DNA from: an uncultured Roseovarius sp.
GTDB taxonomy: Bacteria; Pseudomonadota; Alphaproteobacteria; Rhodobacterales; Rhodobacteraceae
NCBI RefSeq assembly: GCF_913054395.1
Contig: NZ_CAJXIP010000002.1
Location: forward strand, 1-64,000
Direction: 5' to 3'
Length of the DNA: 64,000 nucleotides
In this document: positions 42,093-50,905 of the stretch, in pieces
Layout: every line of letters starts with the position of its first letter
Numbering within the stretch: position 1 is the first letter of the stretch
Translations under genes and position numbers: made by a program
The notes under the pieces: generated by a model
What the model was told of the DNA's origin: nothing
The model's input: only the letters and a program-made list of their open reading frames with translations
Database searches by the model: none

Positions 42093-42851
42093 TTAGCCGC
42101 GGTCGTCCTCATCCTCATCGTCATCGTCCGACGCATCGGGAAGATTGAAGAGGCTCTCGGCATCGTATTTCTTTTCACGCTCTTCAGGCTGGTAATCCTG
42201 ACCAAGCGTAAAGCTCTCAAGGCCCTCGATAGCGGTCGGAATCTTGGGCTCTGACTCCATGCCAAGGCTCTGCTCGGTGCTAAGCAGTTTGCGACGCTCG
42301 TCATCGCTCATCGCGGCACCTTCGCGCGCCTTCTTGGCACTGGCCTTTTGCACGGCGGCATCAAGCTCTGATTGCTTGCACAACCCAAGCGCCACCGGGT
42401 CGATCGGCTGAATATTGGCAATGTTCCAATGGGTCCGCTCGCGAATCGCCTGAATGGTCGGCTTGGTTGTGCCGACAAGGCGCGAAATCTGGCTATCGGC
42501 CAGTTCCGGGTGGAACTTGACCAGCCAGAGAATCGAGGCCGGACGATCCTGCCGCTTGGACAGCGGAGTATAGCGCGGGCCACGGCGCTTTTCCTCGCCC
42601 TGTGCCGCAGCGTTGAACTTGAGCTTGAGCTTGTGCAGCGGGTTCTTCTGGCCCGCCTCGATCTCTTCCTCGGTCAGCTGATTGTTGGCAACCGGGTCGA
42701 AACCCTTGTCCCCTGCGGCCACATCGCCATCGGCAATGCCCTGCACTTCAAGCTCGTGCAGCCCGCAGAAATCCGCGATCTGCTTGAAATTCAGCGTCGT
42801 GTTATCCACCAGCCAGACGGCGGTGGCCTTGGCCATGATTGGTTTGGACAT
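42093..42851 (-). CDS. trcR: DUF1013 protein, TrcR-type cell-cycle transcriptional regulator
   Basis: This 252-residue protein is the alphaproteobacterial DUF1013 family, named TrcR in later annotation. It has ATAVWLVDNTTLNFKQIADFCGLHELEVQGIADG at the start, PRYTPLSKRQDRPASILWLVKFHPELADSQISRLVGTTKPTIQAIRERTHWN-type helix-turn-helix residues in the centre, and an acidic tail ending in runs of Asp/Glu. ATG 42851 follows GGAG by seven bases. A strong terminator follows. It is single copy and widely conserved in the class. Confidence 0.9.
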   Translation of the reverse strand: MSKPIMAKATAVWLVDNTTLNFKQIADFCGLHELEVQGIADGDVAAGDKGFDPVANNQLTEEEIEAGQKNPLHKLKLKFNAAAQGEEKRRGPRYTPLSKRQDRPASILWLVKFHPELADSQISRLVGTTKPTIQAIRERTHWNIANIQPIDPVALGLCKQSELDAAVQKASAKKAREGAAMSDDERRKLLSTEQSLGMESEPKIPTAIEGLESFTLGQDYQPEEREKKYDAESLFNLPDASDDDDEDEDDRG

Positions 42852-42967
42852 CTCAGGTCTCCTTCACGCATATCTTTCCCGTCGCCTGGAGGGGCGGTTC
42901 CGGACTGGCCGGAACGGGTTTCCATTGTCGGGGAACTTGGCCGTTATATAGTGACCTCTGATACAAA

Positions 42968-43618
42968 ATGAAAGTCCAAAGAATGCCGGTGCTTCTGCTC
43001 GTCCTGATCAGCCTGTTCAGCACGCCCGCCCGGGCACAGTCGGATCGGCCGGGAGAGTTTGACTATTACGTCCTCTCGCTCAGCTGGTCACCGACATGGT
43101 GCGCCCTCGTGGGCGATGCCCGCCGCTCGCCGCAATGCGCCGAGACCGCCGATCATGGCTGGGTGCTGCACGGGCTCTGGCCGCAATATCGCCGCGGGTT
43201 CCCCTCGCATTGCAAAAGCGCCGCGCGCCCGCCGTCCCGCCAGATGGCAAACGCCATGGCCGATATCATGGGCACGTCCGCTCTGGCCTGGTATCAATGG
43301 AAAAAGCACGGTGCCTGCACTGGTCTCTCGGGACCGGATTACTATGCCCTGGCGCGCCGCGCCTATGACGGCATCACCCGCCCGCCGGTTTTTCGCAAAC
43401 TCTCCAAACCGGTAAAGCTGCCTGCGTCGGTCGTCGAACAGGCGTTTCTCAAGGCCAATCCGGGGCTGGAGCCCGATATGCTGACCATCACCTGCAAATC
43501 GGGCCGTATCCAAGAGGCCCGGCTATGCCTCTCCAAGAATCTTGCCCCGCGGCCCTGCGGGCGCGATGTGGTCCGTGACTGCGCGATGAAAGACGCACTG
43601 TTTGATCCAATCCGATAA
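42968..43618 (+). CDS. ribonuclease T2 family protein, secreted
   Basis: This 216-residue protein has a signal peptide (1-23, TPARA before QSDR). Both catalytic blocks of RNase T2 are present: CAS I as WVLHGLWPQY (about 58-67, catalytic His) and CAS II as WYQWKKHGACTGL (about 100-112, His, Lys and Glu/Gln positions; the usual E before KHG is Q-W-K here). Cysteines for disulfides are spread through the chain. It cleaves RNA in the periplasm or outside the cell. No ribosome site is clear; an ATG at 42983 is an alternative start. Confidence 0.9.
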   Translation: MKVQRMPVLLLVLISLFSTPARAQSDRPGEFDYYVLSLSWSPTWCALVGDARRSPQCAETADHGWVLHGLWPQYRRGFPSHCKSAARPPSRQMANAMADIMGTSALAWYQWKKHGACTGLSGPDYYALARRAYDGITRPPVFRKLSKPVKLPASVVEQAFLKANPGLEPDMLTITCKSGRIQEARLCLSKNLAPRPCGRDVVRDCAMKDALFDPIR

Positions 43619-43639
43619 CACCGAAAGCCGCAACAGCCG

Positions 43640-43665
43640 TCTTTCATCTTTCCAAAAATACTCAA
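43640..43665 (-). repeat. dispersed intergenic element, copy 2 (tail only)
   Basis: On the minus strand this reads GAGTATTTTTGGAAAGATG, which matches the tail of copies 1 and 3. No C-rich hairpin precedes it. It lies in the 66-base gap between RNase T2 and the membrane protein gene. Confidence 0.55.
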
Positions 43666-43684
43666 TACTCCGTCATGGCCCCAC

Positions 43685-44233
43685 TCAGAACAGGCCCAGG
43701 ATCAGCACCACGGCCACCACCGGAACCAGAACCGCATGCAGCACATGGTCAAACCAGTTGCTGCTGCCCCACCCCACGACCCAGAACGCCTGACCCAAAA
43801 CCGCGACGACCGGCAAGAAGACGGTCCCGCTCAGCGCACCGTACCCGCAGACCGCCAGCACCATGACGGCGACCGGCACCGGCGCATAGCCGAGGCGGTA
43901 AAGATCAACCGTCACCAATCCCATGGCCGAGGCCAGGAAAACCAGATAACCCAGCAGGAACAGCAAAAGTTCAAGGTTGCCAAAGGGCACCACAGCCATG
44001 CCGAGGTCCGCCGCCATATGGCGCAGAGCCAAGGCAGGCAACATCACCCCCAGAGGGGCCAAAAGCGCCATCATCCCGGCCACCGGCAAAGAGCCGCGCA
44101 AGACCAGCACCGCCACCGCCAACAGGCCTGCGACCCCAAGCGCCATCATCGGCGTGACAAAGAGGCCCGCAAGGGCATATCCGACCCAGGCCATAACCAG
44201 CGCCAGCGCGATCCATTCCACGACCGCCCTCAT
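43685..44233 (-). CDS. small polytopic membrane protein of the sialidase-like operon
   Basis: The 182-residue protein is almost entirely hydrophobic, with about six membrane segments. It lacks recognisable catalytic motifs. Its ATG overlaps the stop of the BNR-repeat gene as ATGA. It is the last gene of the unit qor-like, sialidase-like, membrane protein. The family is not recognised; a membrane partner of the repeat protein is possible. Confidence 0.7.
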   Translation of the reverse strand: MRAVVEWIALALVMAWVGYALAGLFVTPMMALGVAGLLAVAVLVLRGSLPVAGMMALLAPLGVMLPALALRHMAADLGMAVVPFGNLELLLFLLGYLVFLASAMGLVTVDLYRLGYAPVPVAVMVLAVCGYGALSGTVFLPVVAVLGQAFWVVGWGSSNWFDHVLHAVLVPVVAVVLILGLF

Positions 44234-45345
44234 TGCGCCAGCACCCAGGCCGCGTTGAACAGATGCACGCGGATGCCGCGCTTGCCATTGGTGGAATAGG
44301 TCAGGGCGATCTCGTCCCCGACCCGCGCCAGCATCGGATAGCGCAGCGCGCCCTCGCCGGTGAACCGGTGCAAGCTGCGCCAGCTTTCGCCCTCATCCTC
44401 GCTCAGCGCCAGCGTCAGTGCATCAAAGCGATCGGCCTCGTCATTCATTGCCATCACGATCCGCCCTACGCCAAGCGCCAGCGCCGCCACCGGCGCGCTC
44501 GGATTGGCGATCTCTAGGGCTTGCGCGCGCGACCAGCTTTGGCCGCCATCGCTGGTCCGGCTAAGCCAGAGGCATCCGCTGCGGTCAAAATCGCGCAGAA
44601 AGGCGACTGCGCGGCTCTGATCAAGCGGCACGATCATCGGCTGAATTGGCTTCACCCCGGTGCCGACCATCCGGCGCTGATCGCGGACCCGGCCGCGCGC
44701 GTCAAAGCGCACAAGCGCGCCATAGGTCGGACCCATTTCGAAATAGGCAGGCAAGGCGTGGCTACCATCGGCGTAGGCCACCATCGGCGATTTCACCAGA
44801 AACGAGCGGTTGAGAATCGGCGAGAGGTTGAGCTTGCTGGCCCGCACCGGCCCGCGCGGGCCCATTTCGACATCCGCGATTGCCGCCATGGCCCAGCCTC
44901 CGACCGAAACAGCAGTGGCATAGAGGCGCCCCGGCGCAGTATCGTTCTGAATGGTGTTGCCAAGCGTCACCACCAACTGGCGCGGCTCGAACGCCCGCGC
45001 AAGCGCGCCTCGGGTCAGATGGCGTTCGGGATCTGAGACCTGCCAGCCGTCACCCTCACGCGTCATATGCGCCGCGAAGATGTCGACATCCGGCTGCGCC
45101 TCGGCAGAGCCCTGGAACCAGATCACCGAAAAGCCGTGCGCATCCTGTAGGATCGCGGGCGCGTGGGCCTGCCCCTCTGGCGCGGTGTAGTCCAATACCG
45201 TTTCAAAGCGTGGCGCGCCCGCCTCGGGCATGGCCTCTGGCAAGGCGAACCGCCAGTCAAGCGCGACATCGCGCCGGATTGCCCAGAGGCTCAGGCACAG
45301 GCTCAGGCCCGCGAGCACCAGAATTGCCAGAGACGGCGCTGTCAC
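44230..45345 (-). CDS. membrane-anchored exo-alpha-sialidase-like (BNR/Asp-box) protein
   Basis: The 371-residue protein starts with a hydrophobic anchor (about 5-22). A beta-propeller-type body follows, with at least two Asp boxes of the S-x-D-x-G-x-x-W type (SRTSDGGQSW and SEDEGESW) and an arginine-containing YPMLARVGDEIALTYS block. This is the sialidase/neuraminidase superfamily in COG4409-like form; whether the substrate is sialic acid is unknown. GTG 45345 is one base after the preceding stop. The catalytic Tyr/Glu pair could not be confirmed by eye. Confidence 0.75.
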   Translation of the reverse strand: MTAPSLAILVLAGLSLCLSLWAIRRDVALDWRFALPEAMPEAGAPRFETVLDYTAPEGQAHAPAILQDAHGFSVIWFQGSAEAQPDVDIFAAHMTREGDGWQVSDPERHLTRGALARAFEPRQLVVTLGNTIQNDTAPGRLYATAVSVGGWAMAAIADVEMGPRGPVRASKLNLSPILNRSFLVKSPMVAYADGSHALPAYFEMGPTYGALVRFDARGRVRDQRRMVGTGVKPIQPMIVPLDQSRAVAFLRDFDRSGCLWLSRTSDGGQSWSRAQALEIANPSAPVAALALGVGRIVMAMNDEADRFDALTLALSEDEGESWRSLHRFTGEGALRYPMLARVGDEIALTYSTNGKRGIRVHLFNAAWVLAQ

Positions 45346-45346
45346 C

Positions 45347-46330
45347 CTAGCCGACCTTCAGAACGATCTTGCCTATATGTCCGCTGGTTTCCATCCGGGC
45401 ATGGGCCTTGGCCGCATCGGCCAGCGCAAATTCGGAATCCATCACCGGCGCGATCTTGCCCGCCTCAAGCAGTGGCCAGACATGGGTACGCAGCGCCTCG
45501 GCGATCCGCGCCTTGGCAAGGTCGCTTTGCGGGCGCAGGGTGCTTCCGGTGATCGTCAGACGGCGCATCATCACCGGGGCAAAGTTCAGCTCGACCTTCG
45601 GCCCCTGCAGGAAGGCGATCTGCACCAGCCGCCCGTCATCGGCGAGGGCCTTGACGTTGCGCGGCAGATAATCCCCACCGACCATATCCAGGATGACATC
45701 GGCCCCGCCCTCGGCGCGGATCACCTCGACGAAATCCTCGTTACGGTAATTGATCGCACGCTCGGCGCCGAGATCCTCGCAGACCTTGCATTTGTCATCC
45801 GACCCGGCTGTGGTGAAAACGCGCGCCCCGAATTCGCGCGCCAACTGAATGGCGGTGGTGCCGATACCGCTTGATCCGCCGTGGACGAGGAAACGCTCAC
45901 CGGCCTTGAGGCCGCCGCGCTGGAACACGTTGGACCAGACGGTGAAACAGGTTTCGGGCAGGCAAGCCGCCTCTTTGAGGCCCATGCCGGACGGCACCGG
46001 AAGGCAATGCGCGGCGGGCGTGGCGACGTATTCGGCATATCCGCCGCCGGGCAATAGCGCGCAGACCTGATCGCCAGGGGCAAGCCCGCTTACACCGGCA
46101 CCAAGGGCCACCACCTCGCCCGCGCCCTCAAGCCCCGGCAGATCGCTTGCGGTTGCGGGCGGGGCGTAAAGCCCGGCACGCTGAAGCGCATCGGGGCGGT
46201 TGACCCCGGCATAGGTCAGCTTGATCACCACCTCACCGGCACCCGGTTCGGGGCGGGGCCGGGTTGTGGGCACCAATACCTCGGGTCCGCCTGCACGGGT
46301 AATCTCAACCGCCTGCATCGTCTTTCTCAT
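45347..46330 (-). CDS. NAD(P)H quinone oxidoreductase (zeta-crystallin/PIG3 type MDR)
   Basis: This 327-residue medium-chain dehydrogenase has no zinc ligands. It has AGVNRPDALQRAGLYAPP, GLEGAGEVVALG and the nucleotide motif VHGGSSGIGTTAIQLAREFGARVF (about 145-168), which is the NADPH-preferring PIG3 type. The C-terminal HARMETSGHIGKIVLKV is also characteristic. AAGGAA lies eight bases before the ATG. It heads the operon with the sialidase-like and membrane-protein genes, an unusual set of neighbours. Confidence 0.9.
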   Translation of the reverse strand: MRKTMQAVEITRAGGPEVLVPTTRPRPEPGAGEVVIKLTYAGVNRPDALQRAGLYAPPATASDLPGLEGAGEVVALGAGVSGLAPGDQVCALLPGGGYAEYVATPAAHCLPVPSGMGLKEAACLPETCFTVWSNVFQRGGLKAGERFLVHGGSSGIGTTAIQLAREFGARVFTTAGSDDKCKVCEDLGAERAINYRNEDFVEVIRAEGGADVILDMVGGDYLPRNVKALADDGRLVQIAFLQGPKVELNFAPVMMRRLTITGSTLRPQSDLAKARIAEALRTHVWPLLEAGKIAPVMDSEFALADAAKAHARMETSGHIGKIVLKVG

Positions 46331-46348
46331 GTCTTTGATTCCTTTTGG

Positions 46349-47038
46349 TTATGTGGGGCCGTTCCAACGGCCCGGCATTCCAGTGCCCGCCCCGGTCTGC
46401 GGTGCGCGTATACGGCCCAAAACGCCAAGCGGGCCGGCCATCAGCCCCGCCACCAGGCGATTGCCGCGCGCCCGCGCCTTGATTTTCTCGATCGTCATCA
46501 CATCCTCTATCCGGCGATCCAGAAACTCCCAGGTCCGGGCGTTGTCTTCGCTGTCATCGCCAAGCCAGTAGAGCACCGTCGCGCCGTAAACCCCCGAGAG
46601 CGTCGCGCGCTTGGTATACCAGTTCACGTCGTCCGAACTATCGCCGAGCGCCAGCCAGATCCGGTCGCAGGTCTGCCAGATCGCGCGGGCGCCATCGGCG
46701 GCATGGCTCGGTAGGGAAAACAGGGTCATGCCCCGGCGCACGAGCTCTTTGTCCTCGCCCGCCTCAAGGCGGGCGCGCACCGCAAAGGCGATCCGGTCGC
46801 GAAACCGCATGTCGTCAAGATCGGCGGCCTCAAGGCGGGCCAGCATCTCGTGATCACCCGCCTCGTGATAAGCCAACGCAAGATCGACGGCACCGCGCGG
46901 ACAGATCGCCGCGACCAGCCCCGGTGCAATATCGGCGTCCTGCGCGGCGGCCCGCAATGTGGCCTCGCTCCAGCCGTCAAACGGCACATGCATCTTGGCC
47001 GCATCGAGCAATCGGGTCATCAAATCAGGGTCATCCAT
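46349..47038 (-). CDS. COQ9 family protein (ubiquinone biosynthesis)
   Basis: The 229-residue protein has a TetR-like helical N-terminal region and the COQ9 C-terminal domain, with RDRIAFAVRARLEA, WYTKRATLSGVYGATVLYWLGDDS and FLDRRIEDVMTIEK. COQ9 proteins assist COQ7/UbiF-type hydroxylation by presenting lipid intermediates. It is divergent from rpsU, an arrangement common in Alphaproteobacteria. Confidence 0.9.
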   Translation of the reverse strand: MDDPDLMTRLLDAAKMHVPFDGWSEATLRAAAQDADIAPGLVAAICPRGAVDLALAYHEAGDHEMLARLEAADLDDMRFRDRIAFAVRARLEAGEDKELVRRGMTLFSLPSHAADGARAIWQTCDRIWLALGDSSDDVNWYTKRATLSGVYGATVLYWLGDDSEDNARTWEFLDRRIEDVMTIEKIKARARGNRLVAGLMAGPLGVLGRIRAPQTGAGTGMPGRWNGPT

Positions 47039-47147
47039 CGGCTTTTCCTCTTTGCTGAGCGCACACTAGACAAAACCGGGGTGCTTTGCTATACGGCGCC
47101 TTCCTGCAATCTATTGCAACTTTAACTTAGGAAGGTGGTGACACCAC

Positions 47148-47354
47148 ATGCAGGTTAGTGTTCGCGACAACAATGTCGATCAGGCGCTTCGTGCCCTGAA
47201 GAAAAAGCTGCAGCGTGAAGGCGTATTCCGCGAAATGAAGCTCAAGCAACATTTCGAGAAACCGTCCGAGAAAAAAGCGCGCGAGAAAGCTGAAGCGATT
47301 CGCCGTGCCCGTAAGCTGGCGCGTAAGAAAGCTCAGCGCGAAGGTATGGTCTAA
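47148..47354 (+). CDS. rpsU: 30S ribosomal protein S21
   Basis: The 68-residue protein has the S21 start [30 protein letters not shown] and a very basic tail ([11 protein letters not shown]). Length is typical. GAAGGTGG lies upstream of the ATG. It is divergent from COQ9 and has its own terminator. Confidence 0.97.
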   Translation: MQVSVRDNNVDQALRALKKKLQREGVFREMKLKQHFEKPSEKKAREKAEAIRRARKLARKKAQREGMV

Positions 47355-47444
47355 GTACCGCGCAGGCAGTTTTTGCCGACACGGGGTTTTTGCATCCCGA
47401 AAAAAGATTATCGGTTTTCGGATCCGATGCGTAAGACTTTTTGA

Positions 47445-47484
47445 CGACCCCCGGGCCTATGCTTCGGGGGTTTGTCGTTTTGGG
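47445..47484 (+). terminator. rpsU terminator
   Basis: ACCCCCG (47448-47454) pairs with CGGGGGT (47466-47472) around an 11-base loop; TTGTCGTTTT follows. The outer GAC...GTC may extend the stem. It is about 90 bases after rpsU. Confidence 0.75.
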
Positions 47485-47496
47485 GCCAACGTCACC

Positions 47497-47559
47497 GGGG
47501 GCCCTGCCCCCGTCGCGCGAGGCGCGACTCCCCCGGGATATTTGGTGCAAGAAGAAACC
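47497..47559 (+). repeat. dispersed intergenic element, copy 3
   Basis: Plus strand: GGGGGCCCTGCCCCC hairpin, GTCGCGCGAGGCGCGAC hairpin, CTCCCCCGGGATATTT and GGTGCAAGAAGAA. This follows the same order as copy 1 (36126-36197, minus). It lies between rpsU and the small protein gene. Confidence 0.65.
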
Positions 47560-47577
47560 AGGTGGCTTTGGCCGGTC

Positions 47578-47766
47578 TCAAGTCAGCTGGCAGATCGGCG
47601 CACCGCGCAGCAAAGAGGTAACAAAGCGCCCCTCTGCCGTGTCGCGGATTGCATAACCATAGCCACGAAGACGGTGCTTCCATTCGCGTTCAGAGACCGC
47701 CAGGTGGCGCTCACGCATGACCATGTCGCGGATGCTTGCCGGGTTTTCGGTGTTCAAATGTTCCAT
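47578..47766 (-). CDS. small conserved hypothetical protein (62 aa)
   Basis: The 62-residue product starts at an ATG with AGGAAAC five bases upstream. It is charged: ERHLAVSEREWKHRLRGYGYAIRDTAEGRFVTSLLRG near the end, with KRLRGYGY- and T-A-G-R-like pieces typical of small roseobacter hypotheticals. The predicted secondary structure is a helix followed by a beta hairpin, by eye. It lies 103 bases from the C26 hydrolase gene in the same direction. Function unknown. Confidence 0.62.
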   Translation of the reverse strand: MEHLNTENPASIRDMVMRERHLAVSEREWKHRLRGYGYAIRDTAEGRFVTSLLRGAPICQLT

Positions 47767-47869
47767 CGTTTCCTGCCTCGTTACAATTAACCTTTGATGC
47801 AGGGATAGTTTACGCTTGTGGCGGCAATTGTGCTGAATTGTGGCGCAGTCAGGGTATTCCTGCGGCCGG

Positions 47870-48586
47870 TCACATGGTCGCATCGACGCCGGGCAATTGC
47901 GGTGCCGCATCGCGCCGTGCGGCGGCGGCGGCCACCAGAGCGCGGAAAATACCCATTTGACGGTGTGCATAGAACAGGTGTTCGGGATGCCATTGGACGC
48001 CTATGGCGAAGGGCTCTGACACTCTTTCGATCGCCTGGATCATACCGCCGGTGTCGCGCGCCGCCACCCGCAAACCACGGCCAAGCCGGTCGACCGCCTG
48101 AGAGTGCAGCGCGTTCACCTTCATCGGTGCCGCCCCCGCCACCCCGGCGAGTCGCGTGCCCGGTTCAAGACAGACGGTTTTGCGCGGCAGGATGGTGCGT
48201 ATATGGTCGCTTGCGGCGTAGGTGGCATAGGCATCCTGATGCAGCGATCCGCCAAGCGCGATGTTGAGCATCTGGCTGCCGCGGCAAATGCCAAGCACCG
48301 GTTTGTTGCGCTCGAATGCCGCCAGCACCATATCGCGTTCAAGCCTGTCGCGATCCGGGTCAAGCCGCGCCGAGGTGACAATCCGCCCGCCATAAAGATC
48401 GGGCGAGATATCATCGCCACCGCCGATGATGATGCCATCCACAGCATCGATATCCGCCGCACGCCCGGCCATCCAGCGGAGCGGGCGACCGCCCGCCAGC
48501 CTGACATTCAGCGCGATCAGCGGATAGATTCGCCATCCCGAGCGACGCGATGTGGTCACCCCGATCAGAGGTTTGCGCGTGCTCAT
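47870..48586 (-). CDS. gamma-glutamyl hydrolase-like protein (peptidase C26, PuuD-like)
   Basis: This 238-residue class I glutamine amidotransferase-like hydrolase has the nucleophile Cys in GICRGSQMLNIALGG (about 100), with IIIGGGDDISPDLY upstream and WHPEH near residue 212 giving the His/Glu pair. The NALHSQAVD block matches the gamma-glutamyl-GABA hydrolase family. Its start overlaps the amidoligase stop (ATGA), so the two are made together. A ligase that makes an amide and a hydrolase that breaks one suggest a gamma-glutamyl-type peptide or polyamine conjugate; the substrate is unknown. Confidence 0.88.
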   Translation of the reverse strand: MSTRKPLIGVTTSRRSGWRIYPLIALNVRLAGGRPLRWMAGRAADIDAVDGIIIGGGDDISPDLYGGRIVTSARLDPDRDRLERDMVLAAFERNKPVLGICRGSQMLNIALGGSLHQDAYATYAASDHIRTILPRKTVCLEPGTRLAGVAGAAPMKVNALHSQAVDRLGRGLRVAARDTGGMIQAIERVSEPFAIGVQWHPEHLFYAHRQMGIFRALVAAAAARRDAAPQLPGVDATM

Positions 48587-49542
48587 GCGGTGAGGATGTC
48601 CAGACCGGCCACCCCTAGGATCGTGCCGCAGCGCTCTGCCCAGCGCTTGCGGCTCAGCGTGACAAGGCCGTGGTCATCGTCCCAGGCCCTTGCCAGTTCG
48701 GTCAGGAGGTCAGCGTCCTGCGCCACGCGCTCGACCACAAGCCAGCGGTTCCATTCGTCGGCGATGGACCAACCAGCCTCGTCGATGCGGCAATCCGGCA
48801 GGCGGAAATGAAAGGTCGGGCGGGCCGATGTCTTGTCGGAAATCGCCGCCGCTATCCGGTCTGGGTAGAAATGCGCAAAGACCGGCAGCATATCGAGGCC
48901 GCGATTGCGGCTTGGCGTGTGTTTGAGATAAAGCCCGACAGCCTGATCAAGACTGGCCCCCGGCCCGGCGGCGATAAGTGCGCGCACGAATTCGGTCGGG
49001 TAGGGATCGGTGAAGGGCAACACCCTGCGCGACTCATCAATCGGGCTGGCGCTGCGCATCCAATCCTCGATCAGGGCATAGGCCAGAAGCGGGTGCACGA
49101 TATCTTTGTCCTCTTCGCTGGCGATCTCGATATTGAGGTGCAGGCCAAAGCCAAAGAACCAACCCGCGCCGCTTCCCAATCCACCCGCCTCGCGCAGAGC
49201 GGCCCGAAGGTCATCAAGACGGCACAGCCCCGCATGATCCAGCGGCTCTGTCACGATTTCAACCGGGACCACCTCGCGGCCGATATCAAGTGCCAGATCA
49301 CGCAGTTTGCTTTGCTGGGCGTTGCGCAGAAAGATATCAAGATAGATTTCGATCTGGCCGACATCGCTATCTTCAACCGTCCAGAACGGCCCGTCGCCCT
49401 GATGTGCCTTGCCACCCAATGTGTCGGCACAGGTGCGGGCAACGTCGGCCTCGTCCATGCCGCCAAGCTCGATCTCTACGCCGACAAGACGAGGTTTTCC
49501 CCTAGCGTTCAGCGGCTGGGGCAGACGGGCAAAATCGGACAT
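48583..49542 (-). CDS. amidoligase family protein (Amidoligase_2)
   Basis: This 319-residue protein has the N-terminal metal/ATP motif RLVGVEIELGG (about 19-29) and GWFFGFGLHLNIEI (about 150), consistent with the COOH-NH2 ligase fold related to glutamine synthetase. Iyer, Aravind and colleagues described amidoligases paired with peptidase-like genes and predicted roles in peptide or cell-surface modification. The direct partner here is the C26 hydrolase. ATG 49542 is chosen over GTG 49554 because AAAGGTG precedes it. The acceptor amine is unknown. Confidence 0.82.
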   Translation of the reverse strand: MSDFARLPQPLNARGKPRLVGVEIELGGMDEADVARTCADTLGGKAHQGDGPFWTVEDSDVGQIEIYLDIFLRNAQQSKLRDLALDIGREVVPVEIVTEPLDHAGLCRLDDLRAALREAGGLGSGAGWFFGFGLHLNIEIASEEDKDIVHPLLAYALIEDWMRSASPIDESRRVLPFTDPYPTEFVRALIAAGPGASLDQAVGLYLKHTPSRNRGLDMLPVFAHFYPDRIAAAISDKTSARPTFHFRLPDCRIDEAGWSIADEWNRWLVVERVAQDADLLTELARAWDDDHGLVTLSRKRWAERCGTILGVAGLDILTA

Positions 49543-49620
49543 AAAGGGTGTCACCTTTCACATAACGAGAGAGGGGCCTAACAGGCCAGCCAAAGCTCTG
49601 GGACACTGAGCCGAGTTTGG

Positions 49621-50808
49621 CTAGCCGCCTTGGCCTGTTTCCGCCTCGATTTCGCGCCGGGATTTGCGGGCGCGTTCGGTGGCTGACTTGAGCTGACCAC
49701 AGGCGGCCATGATATCCTCGCCACGGGGGGTGCGGATCGGGCTTGCATAACCGGCCTTGTAGATGATGTCGGCAAAGGCGCGGATACGGTTGTTGGATGA
49801 TCTCTCATAGGGAGCGCCGGGCCATTCGTTGAACGGGATAAGGTTGATCTTGGCCGGGATACCGTCGATCAGCCGGATAAGGCGGTGGGCATCGGCGTCA
49901 CTGTCGTTCACGCCCTTGAGCATGACGTACTCAAAGGTAATCCGTTCGGAATTGCTGACCTTAGGATAGCTGCGCAGCGCCTCAAGCAGAACCTCGAGGT
50001 TCCATTTCTTGTTGATCGGCACAAGGCGGTCGCGCACGTCATCGGTGGTGGCGTGAAAGGAAATCGCCAACTGACAGCCGATTTCCTGCGCTGTGCGGGC
50101 AATTTCCGGCACCACACCCGAGGTCGACAGGGTGATGCGGCGGCGCGAGAGCTGTATGCCCTCGGGGTCCATCGCGATCTTCATCGCATCACGAACGTTT
50201 TCGAAATTATAAAGCGGCTCACCCATGCCCATCAGGACGATATTAGACAACAGCCGGGTTTCATCCTTGGGCGCGCCCGGCTCGGGCCACTCGTTCAGGT
50301 CGTCGCGCGCCATCATCACCTGGCCGATGATTTCCCCGGCAGTCAGGTTCCGCACCAGTTTCTGGGTGCCAGTGTGGCAGAACGAACAGGTCAGGGTACA
50401 GCCGACCTGCGAGGAAATGCAGAGCGTGCCGCGACTGTCCTCTGGGATATAGACCACCTCGACCTCGTGACCGCCCGCAATGCGCACAAGGTATTTGCGG
50501 GTGCCGTCTTCACTGACCTGCTTACTGACCACTTCGGGGATTTCGATCACGAAACTCTCGGCAAGCTCGGCGCGGAAGGCCTTGGACAGGTTGGTCATTT
50601 CGTTGAAATCACGCACGCCCCAGCCATAGATCCACTGCCAGATCTGGCCGACGCGCATCTTGGCCTGCTTTTCGGGCGTACCATGCGCGATAAGAACCTC
50701 GCGCATCTGATCGCGGGTCAGGCCGACAAGGTTTTTCGGCCCTTCGGGAAGCTTGCGGGGGATGGTAAGCACATCCTGTGTGATCGGGGCAGTCTGGGTC
50801 ATGGTCAT
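49621..50808 (-). CDS. rlmN: dual-specificity 23S rRNA/tRNA (A2503/A37) methyltransferase RlmN
   Basis: This 395-residue radical-SAM enzyme has the [13 protein letters not shown] cluster (CxxxCxxC, 4Fe-4S), [28 protein letters not shown] and the C-terminal CGQLK that carries the methyl-accepting cysteine. It methylates C2 of A2503 in 23S rRNA and A37 of certain tRNAs. The start is near ATG 50808 or 50802; the frame is open further but has no ribosome site. Confidence 0.95.
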   Translation of the reverse strand: MTMTQTAPITQDVLTIPRKLPEGPKNLVGLTRDQMREVLIAHGTPEKQAKMRVGQIWQWIYGWGVRDFNEMTNLSKAFRAELAESFVIEIPEVVSKQVSEDGTRKYLVRIAGGHEVEVVYIPEDSRGTLCISSQVGCTLTCSFCHTGTQKLVRNLTAGEIIGQVMMARDDLNEWPEPGAPKDETRLLSNIVLMGMGEPLYNFENVRDAMKIAMDPEGIQLSRRRITLSTSGVVPEIARTAQEIGCQLAISFHATTDDVRDRLVPINKKWNLEVLLEALRSYPKVSNSERITFEYVMLKGVNDSDADAHRLIRLIDGIPAKINLIPFNEWPGAPYERSSNNRIRAFADIIYKAGYASPIRTPRGEDIMAACGQLKSATERARKSRREIEAETGQGG

Positions 50809-50905
50809 TCGCGCGATTAGGGTGAGGATGCATCCACATATAGGATTCGCGCGGGAATTACACACCTTTCCGGGGATTCGCCTGCGGATTACGGCCGGTG
50901 CCGCA

